Shown here piece by piece: positions 16,382-25,064 of a DNA stretch of 39,299 bases. The notes beneath the pieces are model-generated. The model saw only the letters and a program-made list of their open reading frames with translations. It did no database searches and was not told where the DNA came from. Position numbers and translations under genes: made by a program. The DNA lies in NCBI GenBank assembly GCA_902385155.1, contig CABMEP010000035.1:1-39299 (forward strand). Direction: 5' to 3'. The DNA comes from an uncultured archaeon. GTDB taxonomy: Archaea > Micrarchaeota > Micrarchaeia > CABMEP01. Each line of letters opens with the position of its first letter. Position 1 is the stretch's first letter.

Positions 16382-17767
16382 TCAGCCCGCCATGATCCTT
16401 TTTGCTATATAGGATGAGTCGAAGGCGACCAGGTCATCGTATCCCTGCCCTATCCCCAGGTACAGGACGGGCACCCCGGTTGCTCTCTTGATGGATATCA
16501 CAGTGCCTCCCTTGGCGTCGACATCCATCTTGGTGAGTATCACGCCATCGAGGCCTATCGCCTTGTGGAATTCGGAGACCTGCGACAGGAGCGCGTTGCC
16601 CGATATGCCCTCTCCGACAAAGACCTTGAGGTCCGGCTGCGCCACGCGCTCTATCTTCTTCAGCTGCTCTATGAGGTTCCTGTTGGTCTCCTGCCTTCCG
16701 GCGCTGTCTATGAGCACGACGTCGATCCCCTTCGCCTTGGCGTATTTCACCGCGTCGAATGCGACTGCCGCCGGATCGGAGCCGTAGTCGTGCTTTATCA
16801 CCGGTACATTGAGCCTTTTCGCATGCTCGCTCGTCTGCTCAATGGCGGCAGCGCGGAACGTATCCGCGGCAGCTATGACGCATGTCCTGTTGTTTTTGTT
16901 GAGCATGTGGGCGAATTTCGCTATGGCTGTCGTTTTTCCGGCCCCATTTGGGCCTATGAATAGTACTCTCAGCGGCTTCTCCTTCTTGGCCATCAGTTCG
17001 AACAGGTCGAAGCGATCCTGTTTCGTCACTTCAAGGATTGAATCGGATATCGCCTTCTTCACGTGCCCTTCCAGCTGGCTTGACTTGACCGAGCTGCCCA
17101 CGAGCTTGGATTTCACATCCTTCGCGATCTCTTCCGCCACGGGCAACGCAACATCCGCCGTCAGGAGCTGCATCTCGAAATCCTCCAGGACGGAACTGAC
17201 GTCTCCCTCCTTTATGGTCACTTCCGGCATCACCACCGATTTCAGCTTGGTGAGGAGGCTCGGCGCGACATTGAATTCCTTCTGCTTCAGCTCGCTCTCC
17301 CTGGGCATGGCTGGCTGCGGGGCGGGGGCCTGCGGGATCGGTGCCGCTTGCTCATGGCGTTTCTCCTCTTTCTGTCCATGCGCCGGTTTGGTGGGAATCT
17401 GGACCTTTGGTTCAGGCCTCTCGAATTTCACCGGATAATGGAACGGCACAGGCTGCGCGTGAGCAGCTGTTTTTCTCTGGACTGTCTCTTGCGGTCTGAT
17501 TTCCGGGGATTTCGGTTCTTCATGAACGGCCGCATGCTGCGGTCTGGCCTCTTCCCTCTGCGGCGGAATCGTGGCGGCCTCGGCTTCCTTGTCCCGTATC
17601 GGCTTGAGCTCCGCCTGCGAACGCTTCGGCAGCTCGAAGACCGCCTTCTCCTCTATCTCCGCCTTGATCTCCGCGGGGGCCGGCTCCTCCGGCTTGCGCT
17701 CGCCCGCCACTTTCTTCGATAATGAGTCTACGAATCCTCCGATCTTCTTCTTCAGGAGGTCGAACAT
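16382..17767 (-). CDS. ftsY: Signal recognition particle receptor FtsY
   Basis: GPNGAGKTTAIAKFA, ADTFRAAAIEQ, LIDSAGRQETNRNLIEQL, LTKMDVDAKGGTVISI; long charged A-domain. Confidence 0.95.
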   Translation of the reverse strand: MFDLLKKKIGGFVDSLSKKVAGERKPEEPAPAEIKAEIEEKAVFELPKRSQAELKPIRDKEAEAATIPPQREEARPQHAAVHEEPKSPEIRPQETVQRKTAAHAQPVPFHYPVKFERPEPKVQIPTKPAHGQKEEKRHEQAAPIPQAPAPQPAMPRESELKQKEFNVAPSLLTKLKSVVMPEVTIKEGDVSSVLEDFEMQLLTADVALPVAEEIAKDVKSKLVGSSVKSSQLEGHVKKAISDSILEVTKQDRFDLFELMAKKEKPLRVLFIGPNGAGKTTAIAKFAHMLNKNNRTCVIAAADTFRAAAIEQTSEHAKRLNVPVIKHDYGSDPAAVAFDAVKYAKAKGIDVVLIDSAGRQETNRNLIEQLKKIERVAQPDLKVFVGEGISGNALLSQVSEFHKAIGLDGVILTKMDVDAKGGTVISIKRATGVPVLYLGIGQGYDDLVAFDSSYIAKRIMAG

Positions 17768-17776
17768 GAGACAACC

Positions 17777-18193
17777 TCACTCGCGCCTTTCCGACTTGAG
17801 TATGCGCCTGGCCTCGTCGTCTATCTCCTTCAGCCGGGAGGAGATCGCGTGCATGCTCTGGAGCAGCTCCTGCCTCGCGTCCGCGAGCTCCTTCTTCTTC
17901 TCGTTGAGGAATTCGGTCGCGCCGGCCGGGTCCTTCTCCACCATCACATTCGCGCCGACATTGAGCATGAGCCTGTTCACCTGCTTCAGCTCGCCCCTTA
18001 CGAAGACGCCGGAGCCGATGTTGAACATGCTGCTCTTGCCGTCCTTCAGGCTCGCGAGCGCCTGGAGCGTGCGATCCATCTCGGCCTCTACCTGGTTGAG
18101 CGCCTGCATCTGGTTCTGGATGTCCTGCGCGTACCTCTGGTGGTAGTTCGCCTCGGCGGCGAGAACCTCGAACTGCTCTTGGTTTGTAGCCAT
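17777..18193 (-). CDS. pfdA: Prefoldin subunit alpha
   Basis: Coiled coil flanking GSGVFVRGEL...VNRLMLNVGANVMVEKDP, adjacent to ftsY. Confidence 0.9.
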   Translation of the reverse strand: MATNQEQFEVLAAEANYHQRYAQDIQNQMQALNQVEAEMDRTLQALASLKDGKSSMFNIGSGVFVRGELKQVNRLMLNVGANVMVEKDPAGATEFLNEKKKELADARQELLQSMHAISSRLKEIDDEARRILKSERRE

Positions 18194-18210
18194 GGATGTC
18201 ACCTAGGCCA

Positions 18211-18384
18211 TCAGGCCTTCGTTATCTTCTCTATGATTATGTTCCTCTGCACCATCCTGTACGTATTCCCGAAGTAGGAGAAGACAATGTGTTTCACCAT
18301 GCTCTCCCGCGCTACATCGAATATCTTGGAGAACGGTTTCGTCTTGTTGCCTATCTTGAACTTGCCTGTCACTTTGAACTTCAT
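18211..18384 (-). CDS. rplX: Ribosomal protein L18a/LX (eL20 family)
   Basis: MKFKVTGKFKIGNKTKPFSKIFDVARESMVKHIVFSYFGNTYRMVQRNIIIEKITKA*; position between prefoldin and aIF6 genes; not in ORF track. Confidence 0.85.
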   Translation of the reverse strand: MKFKVTGKFKIGNKTKPFSKIFDVARESMVKHIVFSYFGNTYRMVQRNIIIEKITKA

Positions 18385-18433
18385 GCTTTCACCTTCCTAT
18401 CAATGAACATTAATCCGATGATCAATCGACCAT

Positions 18434-18856
18434 TCACTTAACCTGGAGACCATTATCAACCTTTCTGTCGACCGTCAGGAGCACCACGCCTTCCGCGGAT
18501 TCCCCGACGGCGAGGAGCATCCCGTTGGATTCCACGCCCCTCAGCTTCCGCGGCTGGAGATTCGCCACGATCACGATCTGCTTGCCGACAAGGTCCGCCG
18601 GAGCGTACGATCTCGCTATCCCCGCGACCAGCTGCCTCTTCTCGGTTCCGACATCTATGGTCAGCCTGAGGAGCTTGTCCGCCCCCTGCACCAATTCGGC
18701 TTCAAGCACCGTAGCGACTCTCATCTCGACCTTGCAGAATGCATCGTAATCTATCCTTTGCGGCGTTTCCTGCGCCGCCTCGGGTTTCGTTTCCTGGCTG
18801 GTTGCCGGCTGCACTGCAATGGCCTTGTCAATATCGGAGTTGGATTCCATCGTCAC
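18434..18856 (-). CDS. Stand-alone tRNA-binding domain protein (MetRS C-terminal/EMAPII-like)
   Basis: IDYDAFCKVEMRVATVLEAELVQGADKLLRLTIDVGTEKRQLVAGIA...GKQIVIVANLQPRKLRGVESNGMLLAV. Confidence 0.85.
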   Translation of the reverse strand: MTMESNSDIDKAIAVQPATSQETKPEAAQETPQRIDYDAFCKVEMRVATVLEAELVQGADKLLRLTIDVGTEKRQLVAGIARSYAPADLVGKQIVIVANLQPRKLRGVESNGMLLAVGESAEGVVLLTVDRKVDNGLQVK

Positions 18857-18878
18857 ACCGTTCAGCTATCGATACGCC

Positions 18879-19571
18879 TCACTTGATGAGGCCGAGCGAC
18901 TCCTCTATCCTGTGGAGCTCGAATCCCGTCGTGAGGTCCCCGAACACCACGCTCTTGTCGTTCGCGACGATGCCGAGCGACACGAACGGCATCCCTCCGT
19001 TCGCGGTGCCGACCCCTCCGTCGACCTTGAAGAGGCTCTTCAGGGCATCCATCTCCTCTTCCGTGATGTGCGGATGGGTTATGAATCCCTTGTTCGTCGC
19101 GGCCACCGCGGCCCCCACTGTCTTGTAGCCGGCGATGGTCCTCGCCTCTATGTCCACCTGGAGCACGTCCGATATCTCCTTGGCCGTGTCGTCGTTGGCG
19201 AAGTCGGGATTGATGAGCGCTCCCGAATCGTTCAGCGCGATGTTGTTGCCCAGCGCGGTGAAGTTGGTCCTCATCTTGAGGACGTTGATGTCCGATCCCG
19301 CCTCCTTCAGCGACTTCTTGAGGAGATCGACTTCCCAGTCCTCCACCACTTCGGATATGATTATCCCGTTGCTGTTCATCACGCAGTAGAGGCCGATGAG
19401 CGGGCTCTCCGCGAAAGTGGTCTTGACGATCTTCGTCCCGAGCAGGTCGGCCATGCGCGTGAACTTGTCCGGCGCGGACACCCCGATGAGGGTGACTTCG
19501 TTGTTGGTGCGCGCGTAGAATCCTATGAATGGATTGCCATAGAAGGTGAACTTTCCGAATTGGTCGGACAT
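18879..19571 (-). CDS. eif6: Translation initiation factor aIF6
   Basis: GNPFIGFYARTNN...; ...GLYCVMNSNGIIIS...NDSGALINPDF... full aIF6 pattern. Confidence 0.95.
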   Translation of the reverse strand: MSDQFGKFTFYGNPFIGFYARTNNEVTLIGVSAPDKFTRMADLLGTKIVKTTFAESPLIGLYCVMNSNGIIISEVVEDWEVDLLKKSLKEAGSDINVLKMRTNFTALGNNIALNDSGALINPDFANDDTAKEISDVLQVDIEARTIAGYKTVGAAVAATNKGFITHPHITEEEMDALKSLFKVDGGVGTANGGMPFVSLGIVANDKSVVFGDLTTGFELHRIEESLGLIK

Positions 19572-19581
19572 GCGCTCACCC

Positions 19582-19977
19582 TTACTTGGCGCCTTCGACC
19601 TTCTTCTGCTCGAATTTAGGCTTTGGCTGCGCTTTCTCGGGGGCTTTCTCCTGCTTCGGCTCCGCCTTCTTCTCGGCGGGTTTCACCGCCTTGACTGGCT
19701 TTGCCTTCTTCGGCTTCTCCGCCTTCTTCTCTGGCGGCATCGCGAACACCATCCCCTTCTCGTCGGTGACGATCTTCACCTTGATCTTGTGGAGAGGTGC
19801 CATGCCTCCGTGCTTGAACAGCTCCTCGAGCAGCTCATTGTCGATCCTCACATTGGAGATATCGGTCTTGGAGTGCCTGGCGACGAGGCTCCTGATGAGC
19901 TCGACCGCCCTCCTGTGTCTCTTCGTCACCGGCTTGCGGATGACGTCCTTCAAATTAGCGATAAATATCCTTTCCAT
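19582..19977 (-). CDS. rpl31e: Ribosomal protein L31e with Lys/Pro/Ala-rich C-terminal extension
   Basis: MERIFIANLKDVIRKPVTKRHRRAVELIRSLVARHSK...VRIDNELLEELFKHG. Confidence 0.9.
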   Translation of the reverse strand: MERIFIANLKDVIRKPVTKRHRRAVELIRSLVARHSKTDISNVRIDNELLEELFKHGGMAPLHKIKVKIVTDEKGMVFAMPPEKKAEKPKKAKPVKAVKPAEKKAEPKQEKAPEKAQPKPKFEQKKVEGAK

Positions 19978-19981
19978 GCTA

Positions 19982-20146
19982 TCAATCCTTCTCGGTTACC
20001 TGAAGCCTTCCGCTCCTCCAGTGCCTTCTCGCGGGTGTGGAGGAAACCTTCCTCGCGGTCTTCAACCTGACGAACAGCGGCACAGGCTTCGCTCGTTTGG
20101 CCGCCCTGACCAGGCGAGACTTCTTCTTCGGTCCTTTCTTTCCCAT
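19982..20146 (-). CDS. rpl39e: Ribosomal protein L39e
   Basis: MGKKGPKKKSRLVRAAKRAKPVPLFVRLKTARKVSSTPARRHWRSGRLQVTEKD*; not in ORF track. Confidence 0.9.
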   Translation of the reverse strand: MGKKGPKKKSRLVRAAKRAKPVPLFVRLKTARKVSSTPARRHWRSGRLQVTEKD

Positions 20147-20147
20147 G

Positions 20148-20453
20148 TTACTTCCTCCTTATCTCGATTGTCCCTGTCTTCCTTTCGACAGAGGCGCTCA
20201 GCAGCGTCAGCAATTCCCGTTCTGTTATCTTCCGTCCTGTCTTCTTGTACATGTATACGAGGCCATTCACTGCCTTCGCGTATACTTCCTGATTTGATAT
20301 CCGGACGTTCATCAGCCTGTCGTACGCGGGCTGCTCCAGTATCCTCGCCAGCACGATCTTGATCTGCGCGTCGGCCTGTTGAGCCTTCTGCGCTTCCTCA
20401 AGGCGCTTCCGCATCTCTTCATGCGGTGTGCTTGCGCCTTCCATGATTCTCAC
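20148..20453 (-). CDS. PDCD5-family DNA-binding protein
   Basis: AQIKIVLARILEQPAYDRLMNVRISNQEVYAKAVNGLVYMYKKTGRKITERELLTLL. Confidence 0.88.
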   Translation of the reverse strand: MRIMEGASTPHEEMRKRLEEAQKAQQADAQIKIVLARILEQPAYDRLMNVRISNQEVYAKAVNGLVYMYKKTGRKITERELLTLLSASVERKTGTIEIRRK

Positions 20454-20468
20454 TTATGATTGCGCGGA

Positions 20469-20885
20469 TCAGGCCTTGCCGACTTTCTTCGCGACTCCGT
20501 TCAACAGCGCGATCCCCTTGCTGGAGATCTTCCTGCCGTCCTTGATCTTCATGACGAGGCCCGCCCTCTCCAGCTGCTGCAGAGGCTTCCTGACTGAGGA
20601 TCCGCCCGCCCTGGTGAAGTGCATCCTTCCGCTCCTGCTTCCCGGCTTGCCGCCGTATTTCTCGCGGAGCGCTCCGACGCCCTGCGGTCCCTTGACATAA
20701 AGGGTCCTCAGTATGGACGCGCAGCGCTTGTACCAGAACTTCGGGTCGTCCGGCGCCCTTTCCTTGTGGGCTCCGCTCTTCACGTACTGCACCCACTCCG
20801 GCGGGGCTACGGTCTTGTCGTCGTTGAGTTTCTCGGCGACGGCATTGATGAGCCTGTTCGGCTCGATATCGTAAGCTGTGATCAT
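20469..20885 (-). CDS. rps19e: Ribosomal protein S19e
   Basis: PPEWVQYVKSGAHKERAPDDPKFWYKRCASILRTLYVKGPQGVGALREKYGG. Confidence 0.95.
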   Translation of the reverse strand: MITAYDIEPNRLINAVAEKLNDDKTVAPPEWVQYVKSGAHKERAPDDPKFWYKRCASILRTLYVKGPQGVGALREKYGGKPGSRSGRMHFTRAGGSSVRKPLQQLERAGLVMKIKDGRKISSKGIALLNGVAKKVGKA

Positions 20886-20904
20886 TCTTCATCCCTCATT
20901 GGCA

Positions 20905-21225
20905 TTATTTCTTCTTCTCGGTATAACCAAAACGTCGGAGCGCTCCGCATTCGCAGCGGTACTCAACAGTCCTGTTCCGCCGGTTCAATCGGACGGTCAC
21001 GTTATAACCAGGAATCCAGTATCTGCTACATACTTTGCATATTCTTTTTTTAAACCTTTCCGGCATCCTCACGCGGTATCTCGTCGACATCCTCCCCGCG
21101 AGCGCGACGTAGCGCTTGGCCCTGGACGGATTTTTCCTCTGGTTCTCCTCTGCGAGCCCCATCAGCCTTCCGATCCGTTCCAGGATCAGCGCGTGGAGCT
21201 TCGGGTCTGTCTTCATCGTTTTCAC
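20905..21225 (-). CDS. rnp4: RNase P protein component 4 (Rpp21)
   Basis: YVALAGRMSTRYRVRMPERFKKRICKVCSRYWIPGYNVTVRL..CECG zinc ribbon. Confidence 0.9.
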   Translation of the reverse strand: MKTMKTDPKLHALILERIGRLMGLAEENQRKNPSRAKRYVALAGRMSTRYRVRMPERFKKRICKVCSRYWIPGYNVTVRLNRRNRTVEYRCECGALRRFGYTEKKK

Positions 21226-21248
21226 GTCGTGCAGGATGCGAGCATGAG

Positions 21249-21364
21249 TGGGCCGGCGGAGATTTGAACTCCGGACCTACAGTTGACCTAAGCCTGTCCT
21301 GATATTAGTGTATCAGAACGCGCCATATAAGACTGCCGCTCTGACCAGGCTGAGCTACCGGCCC
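21249..21364 (-). tRNA. tRNA-Ile with UAU anticodon and 41-nt intron at 37/38 (21325..21285)
   Basis: GGGCCGG/CCGGCCC acceptor; GCAGT CTTATA^..^A ACTGT; BHB: outer GCAGU/ACUGU, bulge UCA, central CUUA/UAGG, bulge UAU; intron hairpin UUCUGAUA/UAUCAGGA; mature 75 nt. Confidence 0.78.
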
Positions 21365-21448
21365 CCGGCTGATAGGACGCCGGATAAGAATTTAAACGCT
21401 CCCCGATGCCCGCGCGGCGCCGTTTCGCCGGATATTCGCCGCCGCGGC

Positions 21449-22129
21449 TCATTTCTCGCCGGTCTCGATCTCGTCGCACTCCTTCTTGTAGGCGCAGTAC
21501 TGGCACATCCACCTGTTCTTGCTGGACTGCCTCGCCTCCGGATGCGGGACCGAATTGTTCTTGAGCGATAGATGCAGTTCCCTGAACCTGCTGATGATCG
21601 TCTCCGCGAGCTTGGGGTCGTAATTGGTCGCGAAGCTCTTGCTCTTCAGCGTGTTCTTCTCCACGTACAGTATGACTCCCTTGTGTATTCCTGTGGCGTG
21701 CATGTAGAACTGCAGCTGCATCATGTACTGCTCGGACGGCTCGCGCAGGAAGTCCACCGACTTGGTGGATTTCACCTCGACGAGGAGCTTCTCCCCGTTG
21801 TGTTCCAGCCTGATGATGTCGTCGATCCTTCCGCTGATCTCGAACTCGTCTATCTTCATCTTCAGCGGCAGTTCGCTGTCTATCAATGTGACCTCGGGTG
21901 TCTTATCGCTCTTGAGGACTTCCACCACGAATTCGTGAAGGAGGTTGCCCGCCTCGAATATCTTGGTGACGTTGGGCTCGATCTGCTTCGGCATCTTGAA
22001 TGAGAACCACGATTTCCTGATGCACTGCCCGACCTCTGAAGGGTAGTAGCGGCCGACGGTCTTCGTCCGCGCCTCGCGGTAGAGGTACTTGTCTATGATC
22101 CTGTCGAAGTCTATGCTGTCCCCGTCCAT
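21449..22129 (-). CDS. Cas4/RecB-like PD-(D/E)XK nuclease with probable Fe-S cysteines
   Basis: SGRIDDIIRL..LLVEVKSTKSVDF..QLQFYMHATG..; Cys at GQC and WMCQYCAYKKEC. Confidence 0.8.
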   Translation of the reverse strand: MDGDSIDFDRIIDKYLYREARTKTVGRYYPSEVGQCIRKSWFSFKMPKQIEPNVTKIFEAGNLLHEFVVEVLKSDKTPEVTLIDSELPLKMKIDEFEISGRIDDIIRLEHNGEKLLVEVKSTKSVDFLREPSEQYMMQLQFYMHATGIHKGVILYVEKNTLKSKSFATNYDPKLAETIISRFRELHLSLKNNSVPHPEARQSSKNRWMCQYCAYKKECDEIETGEK

Positions 22130-22130
22130 C

Positions 22131-22835
22131 TCATCTCCTCTTCCGTGGCTTTGCCTTCTGTTCCAAAGCCGGTTTCTTTGTCTTGCTCTTCACTCTTTTC
22201 TTGCATCTCTTCCCGAGCGGGCAGCTGTCGCATTCCGGCCTAACCTTGCAGTGCCGCTTCCCGAGCTCTACGATCAGGGCGTGGTATTCGTTGAACAGCC
22301 GCTCGTTCCTAGGCAGCTTCTCCTCGAATCTCTGTTTCAGTTCATGGTACCTTATGGTTTCGTCTTCCGCGAGGCCGTATCTTTCCGCCATCCGTTTGGT
22401 GTATGCGTCGATCACGAATGTCGGGACGTTCCCCGCGTAAAGCAGTATGGAATCGCACGTCTCCGGACCGATCCCATCCATGGAAAGTAGTTCCTCCCTC
22501 GCCGCAGGGATCGGCATCGAGTATGCGCCCCTGATCCGTTCGTAGGATCGCGCCATGTCGATTATCCTCCTGCTCTTCACCTTGTAGAATCCCGCCGGCC
22601 TCACCAGCTTCTCGACGAAGGCCGCCTCCGCTTCCGCGAGACGCCTGGGGTCGAGCAGCCCGTGGTCCTTGAGGTTCGCTATCGCCTTCTCGACATTGGA
22701 CCATTGCGCCTGCTGCGTCAGTATCGCGCCGACTATGACCTCGAAATCGGTATCCGCCGGCCACCAGTTCCGTGGGCCGTAGGCTGAATGGAGCTTCTTG
22801 TATACCCACATCAGCTGCTTGCGCGTCGGTTTCAT
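22131..22835 (-). CDS. HhH-GPD DNA glycosylase (endonuclease III/MagIII-like)
   Basis: FEVIVGAILTQQAQWSNVEKAI, MDGIGPETCDSILLYAG..FVIDAYTKR, 4Fe-4S C-x6-C-x2-C-x5-C. Confidence 0.88.
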   Translation of the reverse strand: MKPTRKQLMWVYKKLHSAYGPRNWWPADTDFEVIVGAILTQQAQWSNVEKAIANLKDHGLLDPRRLAEAEAAFVEKLVRPAGFYKVKSRRIIDMARSYERIRGAYSMPIPAAREELLSMDGIGPETCDSILLYAGNVPTFVIDAYTKRMAERYGLAEDETIRYHELKQRFEEKLPRNERLFNEYHALIVELGKRHCKVRPECDSCPLGKRCKKRVKSKTKKPALEQKAKPRKRR

Positions 22836-22921
22836 CTGATCAACAATAAGAGATGCAGTCTCGGTATTTTATTGTTGCCCCAGCGGGTTTCGCGTGATCG
22901 CCTTCGGTGCGCGCACCGGGC

Positions 22922-23635
22922 CTACTTGGGGAAAAGCGATTTGATGAAATCCGTGACTCCCTTGGTATCCTTCTTCTTCAGTATGCCCAGCCTCTTCATC
23001 GCGGAGATCACTCTCCCCAGCGCGACGGTGGGCTTGATCCCGCGCTGGGTATAGTATTGGAACAGCTTGGAGGCGACCTCCTTCGTCGGCTCTTTCATTC
23101 CCTTCCTTCTCGCCTCTTCCACGAGCTTCGAGAGCTGCTCTCTTTCCTTCAGCAGTATCTCCTTCCTGATGGCCTCGTCGCGCGCGATCTCCATCCTCTT
23201 CAGCCCTGCGGCCGGCGCCTTGGCCTTCGCCGTCTCGGCCGGGGCGAGCTTCTCCGCCGCCTCGCGTTCTGCCGCGGTTTTCTCCTTGACCGTCTCTTCC
23301 TTGTGGACCTCCTCCTTGCGCGTCTCCTCGGATTTCTTCTCCTCTTTCTTGTGCTCCTCCTCTATGAGCTTGACCGCCAGCTCCTCCTTCACGACAGGCT
23401 CGTATTTCTCGGCGCCGTACACTCCGTGCACCGGGGTCTTCACGAACCTGACTTCCGTCAGCGGCCTCGCCTCGCCGAACGCCATTCCCTTGTCCGCGCC
23501 CTTCTCTATCTCCCCTTTCTTCGACTCCATCTCCGGGCTGCGCTCCTCCTGCTTCTCCCTCTTCTTGCGCTTCTGCTCCCCCTCCTTGCGCTCCTCCTCT
23601 TTCTTCTCCTCTTCCTTGAAGGCGGATTCCGGCAT
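22922..23635 (-). CDS. Lys/Glu-rich low-complexity protein with folded C-terminal helical module
   Basis: From MPESAFKEEEKKEEE...; C-terminal ~70 aa non-repetitive (EPTKEVASKLFQYYTQRGIKPTVALGRVISAMKRLGILKKKDTKGVTDFIKSLFPK). Confidence 0.6.
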   Translation of the reverse strand: MPESAFKEEEKKEEERKEGEQKRKKREKQEERSPEMESKKGEIEKGADKGMAFGEARPLTEVRFVKTPVHGVYGAEKYEPVVKEELAVKLIEEEHKKEEKKSEETRKEEVHKEETVKEKTAAEREAAEKLAPAETAKAKAPAAGLKRMEIARDEAIRKEILLKEREQLSKLVEEARRKGMKEPTKEVASKLFQYYTQRGIKPTVALGRVISAMKRLGILKKKDTKGVTDFIKSLFPK

Positions 23636-23719
23636 CGTTCTCGGAGCTATGTCATTTAGGGGGGTTTTAAACCTGACGAACGTCGCTGCGCTCACCGCAG
23701 AGGATGAAAGAATTAGAAG

Positions 23720-23794
23720 CGGGCTCGGTGGGATTTGAACCCACGACATTTCGGTTAAGAGCCGAACGCTCTGGCCAAGCTGAGCTACGAGCCC
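23720..23794 (-). tRNA. tRNA-Lys(CUU), intronless
   Basis: GGGCTCG TAGCTC..TTCGG CTCTTAA CCGAA..GTGGG TTCAAAT CCCAC CGAGCCC. Confidence 0.95.
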
Positions 23795-24012
23795 ATTCGC
23801 ACTGATGCAAAATGCGCAGACAGAATATACATCCAATATTTATATAGTCTACGCGCCAGCGATTTTTGTCTTTTTTAGGCCGAAATCCGGTTTCAGCCGC
23901 TGATTTTAACTTCGGTAGGTTTTCGCGAAATCCCGGAACGAAGGTTTTTATAAAGCAAAGAAAAATCCGGAAGTAATTTAAACACTGGAACGATTTATCC
24001 TCGAGGCGCGAC

Positions 24013-24798
24013 ATGGCAGAACGACAAACAAATCCCAACGTCCAGGCAGTATCGAACAAGACCGTCCAGGACTATCTCACTTCTAATTTTGGGGAAGAGT
24101 CTGTCAAGATAATAAGGGCCGCGACGGAGGACATGACCGACGACGCCCTCGCCGTTAAATGCAAGCTCAAGGTGTCCGAGATCCGCATGGTGCTCAACAA
24201 GATGCACAGCATGAGGCTCGCGGAGTACACGAGGATAAAGGACAAGGACACCGGATGGTACTCGTACATCTGGCGGGTGAACCTCGGCGGGATATACGAG
24301 GTGCTGAACCAGTCCATGCAGGGCGAGATCAACCAGCTCAACAACCAGCTCGAGGAGAACACCACCGTGCTCTCGTACATCTGCTCCAAGTGCTCGAAGA
24401 GCAATGTGATCGACTTCGAGATCGCATCCAAGCTCGCGTTCAGGTGCCCGAACTGCAAGAGGCGCCTCTACGAGAAGAAGAACAGCAACGACGAGATCGT
24501 GTCCAGGCTCGGCGAGCTGAAGACCAAGCATACCGCGTTCCAGGGCCACATCCGGAAGCACGAGGAGATGAAGCGCCTGGAGGCGCAGAAGCGCCTCGAG
24601 GAGATGAAGGCCGCCAAGGAAGCGGCAATGAAGCGGGCGGCGGAAGAGGCGGAGGCCGCGAAGCTCGCGAAGATCGCCAAGAGGAAGGCGGCCGTCCAAG
24701 CGAGAGCTGTCGCGAGGAAGGCGCTGAAGGCCAAGCTGATGAGGGCGAAGGCGCCCAAGATGAAGGCCAGGGCGAAAACCGCGAAGAAGAGGCGCTGA
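24013..24798 (+). CDS. tfe: Transcription factor E (TFE alpha) with long Lys/Ala-rich C-terminal tail
   Basis: wHTH plus zinc ribbon YICSKCSK..FRCPNCKRRLYE; tail EAAKLAKIAKRKAAVQARAVARKALKAKLMRAKAPKMKARAKTAKKRR; TATA TTTTTATAAAG upstream. Confidence 0.9.
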   Translation: MAERQTNPNVQAVSNKTVQDYLTSNFGEESVKIIRAATEDMTDDALAVKCKLKVSEIRMVLNKMHSMRLAEYTRIKDKDTGWYSYIWRVNLGGIYEVLNQSMQGEINQLNNQLEENTTVLSYICSKCSKSNVIDFEIASKLAFRCPNCKRRLYEKKNSNDEIVSRLGELKTKHTAFQGHIRKHEEMKRLEAQKRLEEMKAAKEAAMKRAAEEAEAAKLAKIAKRKAAVQARAVARKALKAKLMRAKAPKMKARAKTAKKRR

Positions 24799-24865
24799 AC
24801 ACATCACATCTCGACTGCGCCGCGCTCGGCATAAGGATTAAAATACTCACCAGCGATAGCTGGCC

Positions 24866-25054
24866 ATGGAAATGACTCGTTTTGAGAAGGCGCGAGTGGT
24901 TGGAGCGCGAGCACTCCAGCTTGCGATGGGAGCGCCACCGCTGATCGAGCTGCCGAGCCACGTGTTCGAGCCGTTCGAGATCGCGAGGCTCGAGTTCGCT
25001 GCGGACGTGGTTCCGCTGACGGTCTACAGGCCGACATCGGCGGCTTCTGAATGA
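24866..25054 (+). CDS. rpoK: RNA polymerase subunit K (RpoK/Rpb6-like)
   Basis: TRFEKARVVGARALQLAMGAPPLIELPSHVFEPFEIARLEFAADVVPLTVYRP. Confidence 0.9.
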   Translation: MEMTRFEKARVVGARALQLAMGAPPLIELPSHVFEPFEIARLEFAADVVPLTVYRPTSAASE

Positions 25055-25064
25055 GGTGTGATAC

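Noticed and set aside
21449-22129. CRISPR-associated Cas4
   Set aside because: No repeat arrays or other cas genes found; called Cas4/RecB-like only
22922-23836. Full 304-aa ORF start at 23836
   Set aside because: N-terminal part (GLVAQLGQSVRLLTEMSWVQIPPSP) is translated tRNA-Lys; real start taken as ATG at 23635
23820-24010. ~190-nt gap upstream of tfe as a non-coding RNA gene (repeated AAATCCGG and TTTCGCGAAA palindrome)
   Set aside because: TATA boxes for tRNA-Lys and tfe explain part of it; no consistent structure or box motifs could be defined by eye
24866-25054. Short 62-aa ORF as spurious
   Set aside because: Rejected as spurious because TRFEKARVVGARALQLAMGAP is a clear RpoK signature, so kept as a CDS
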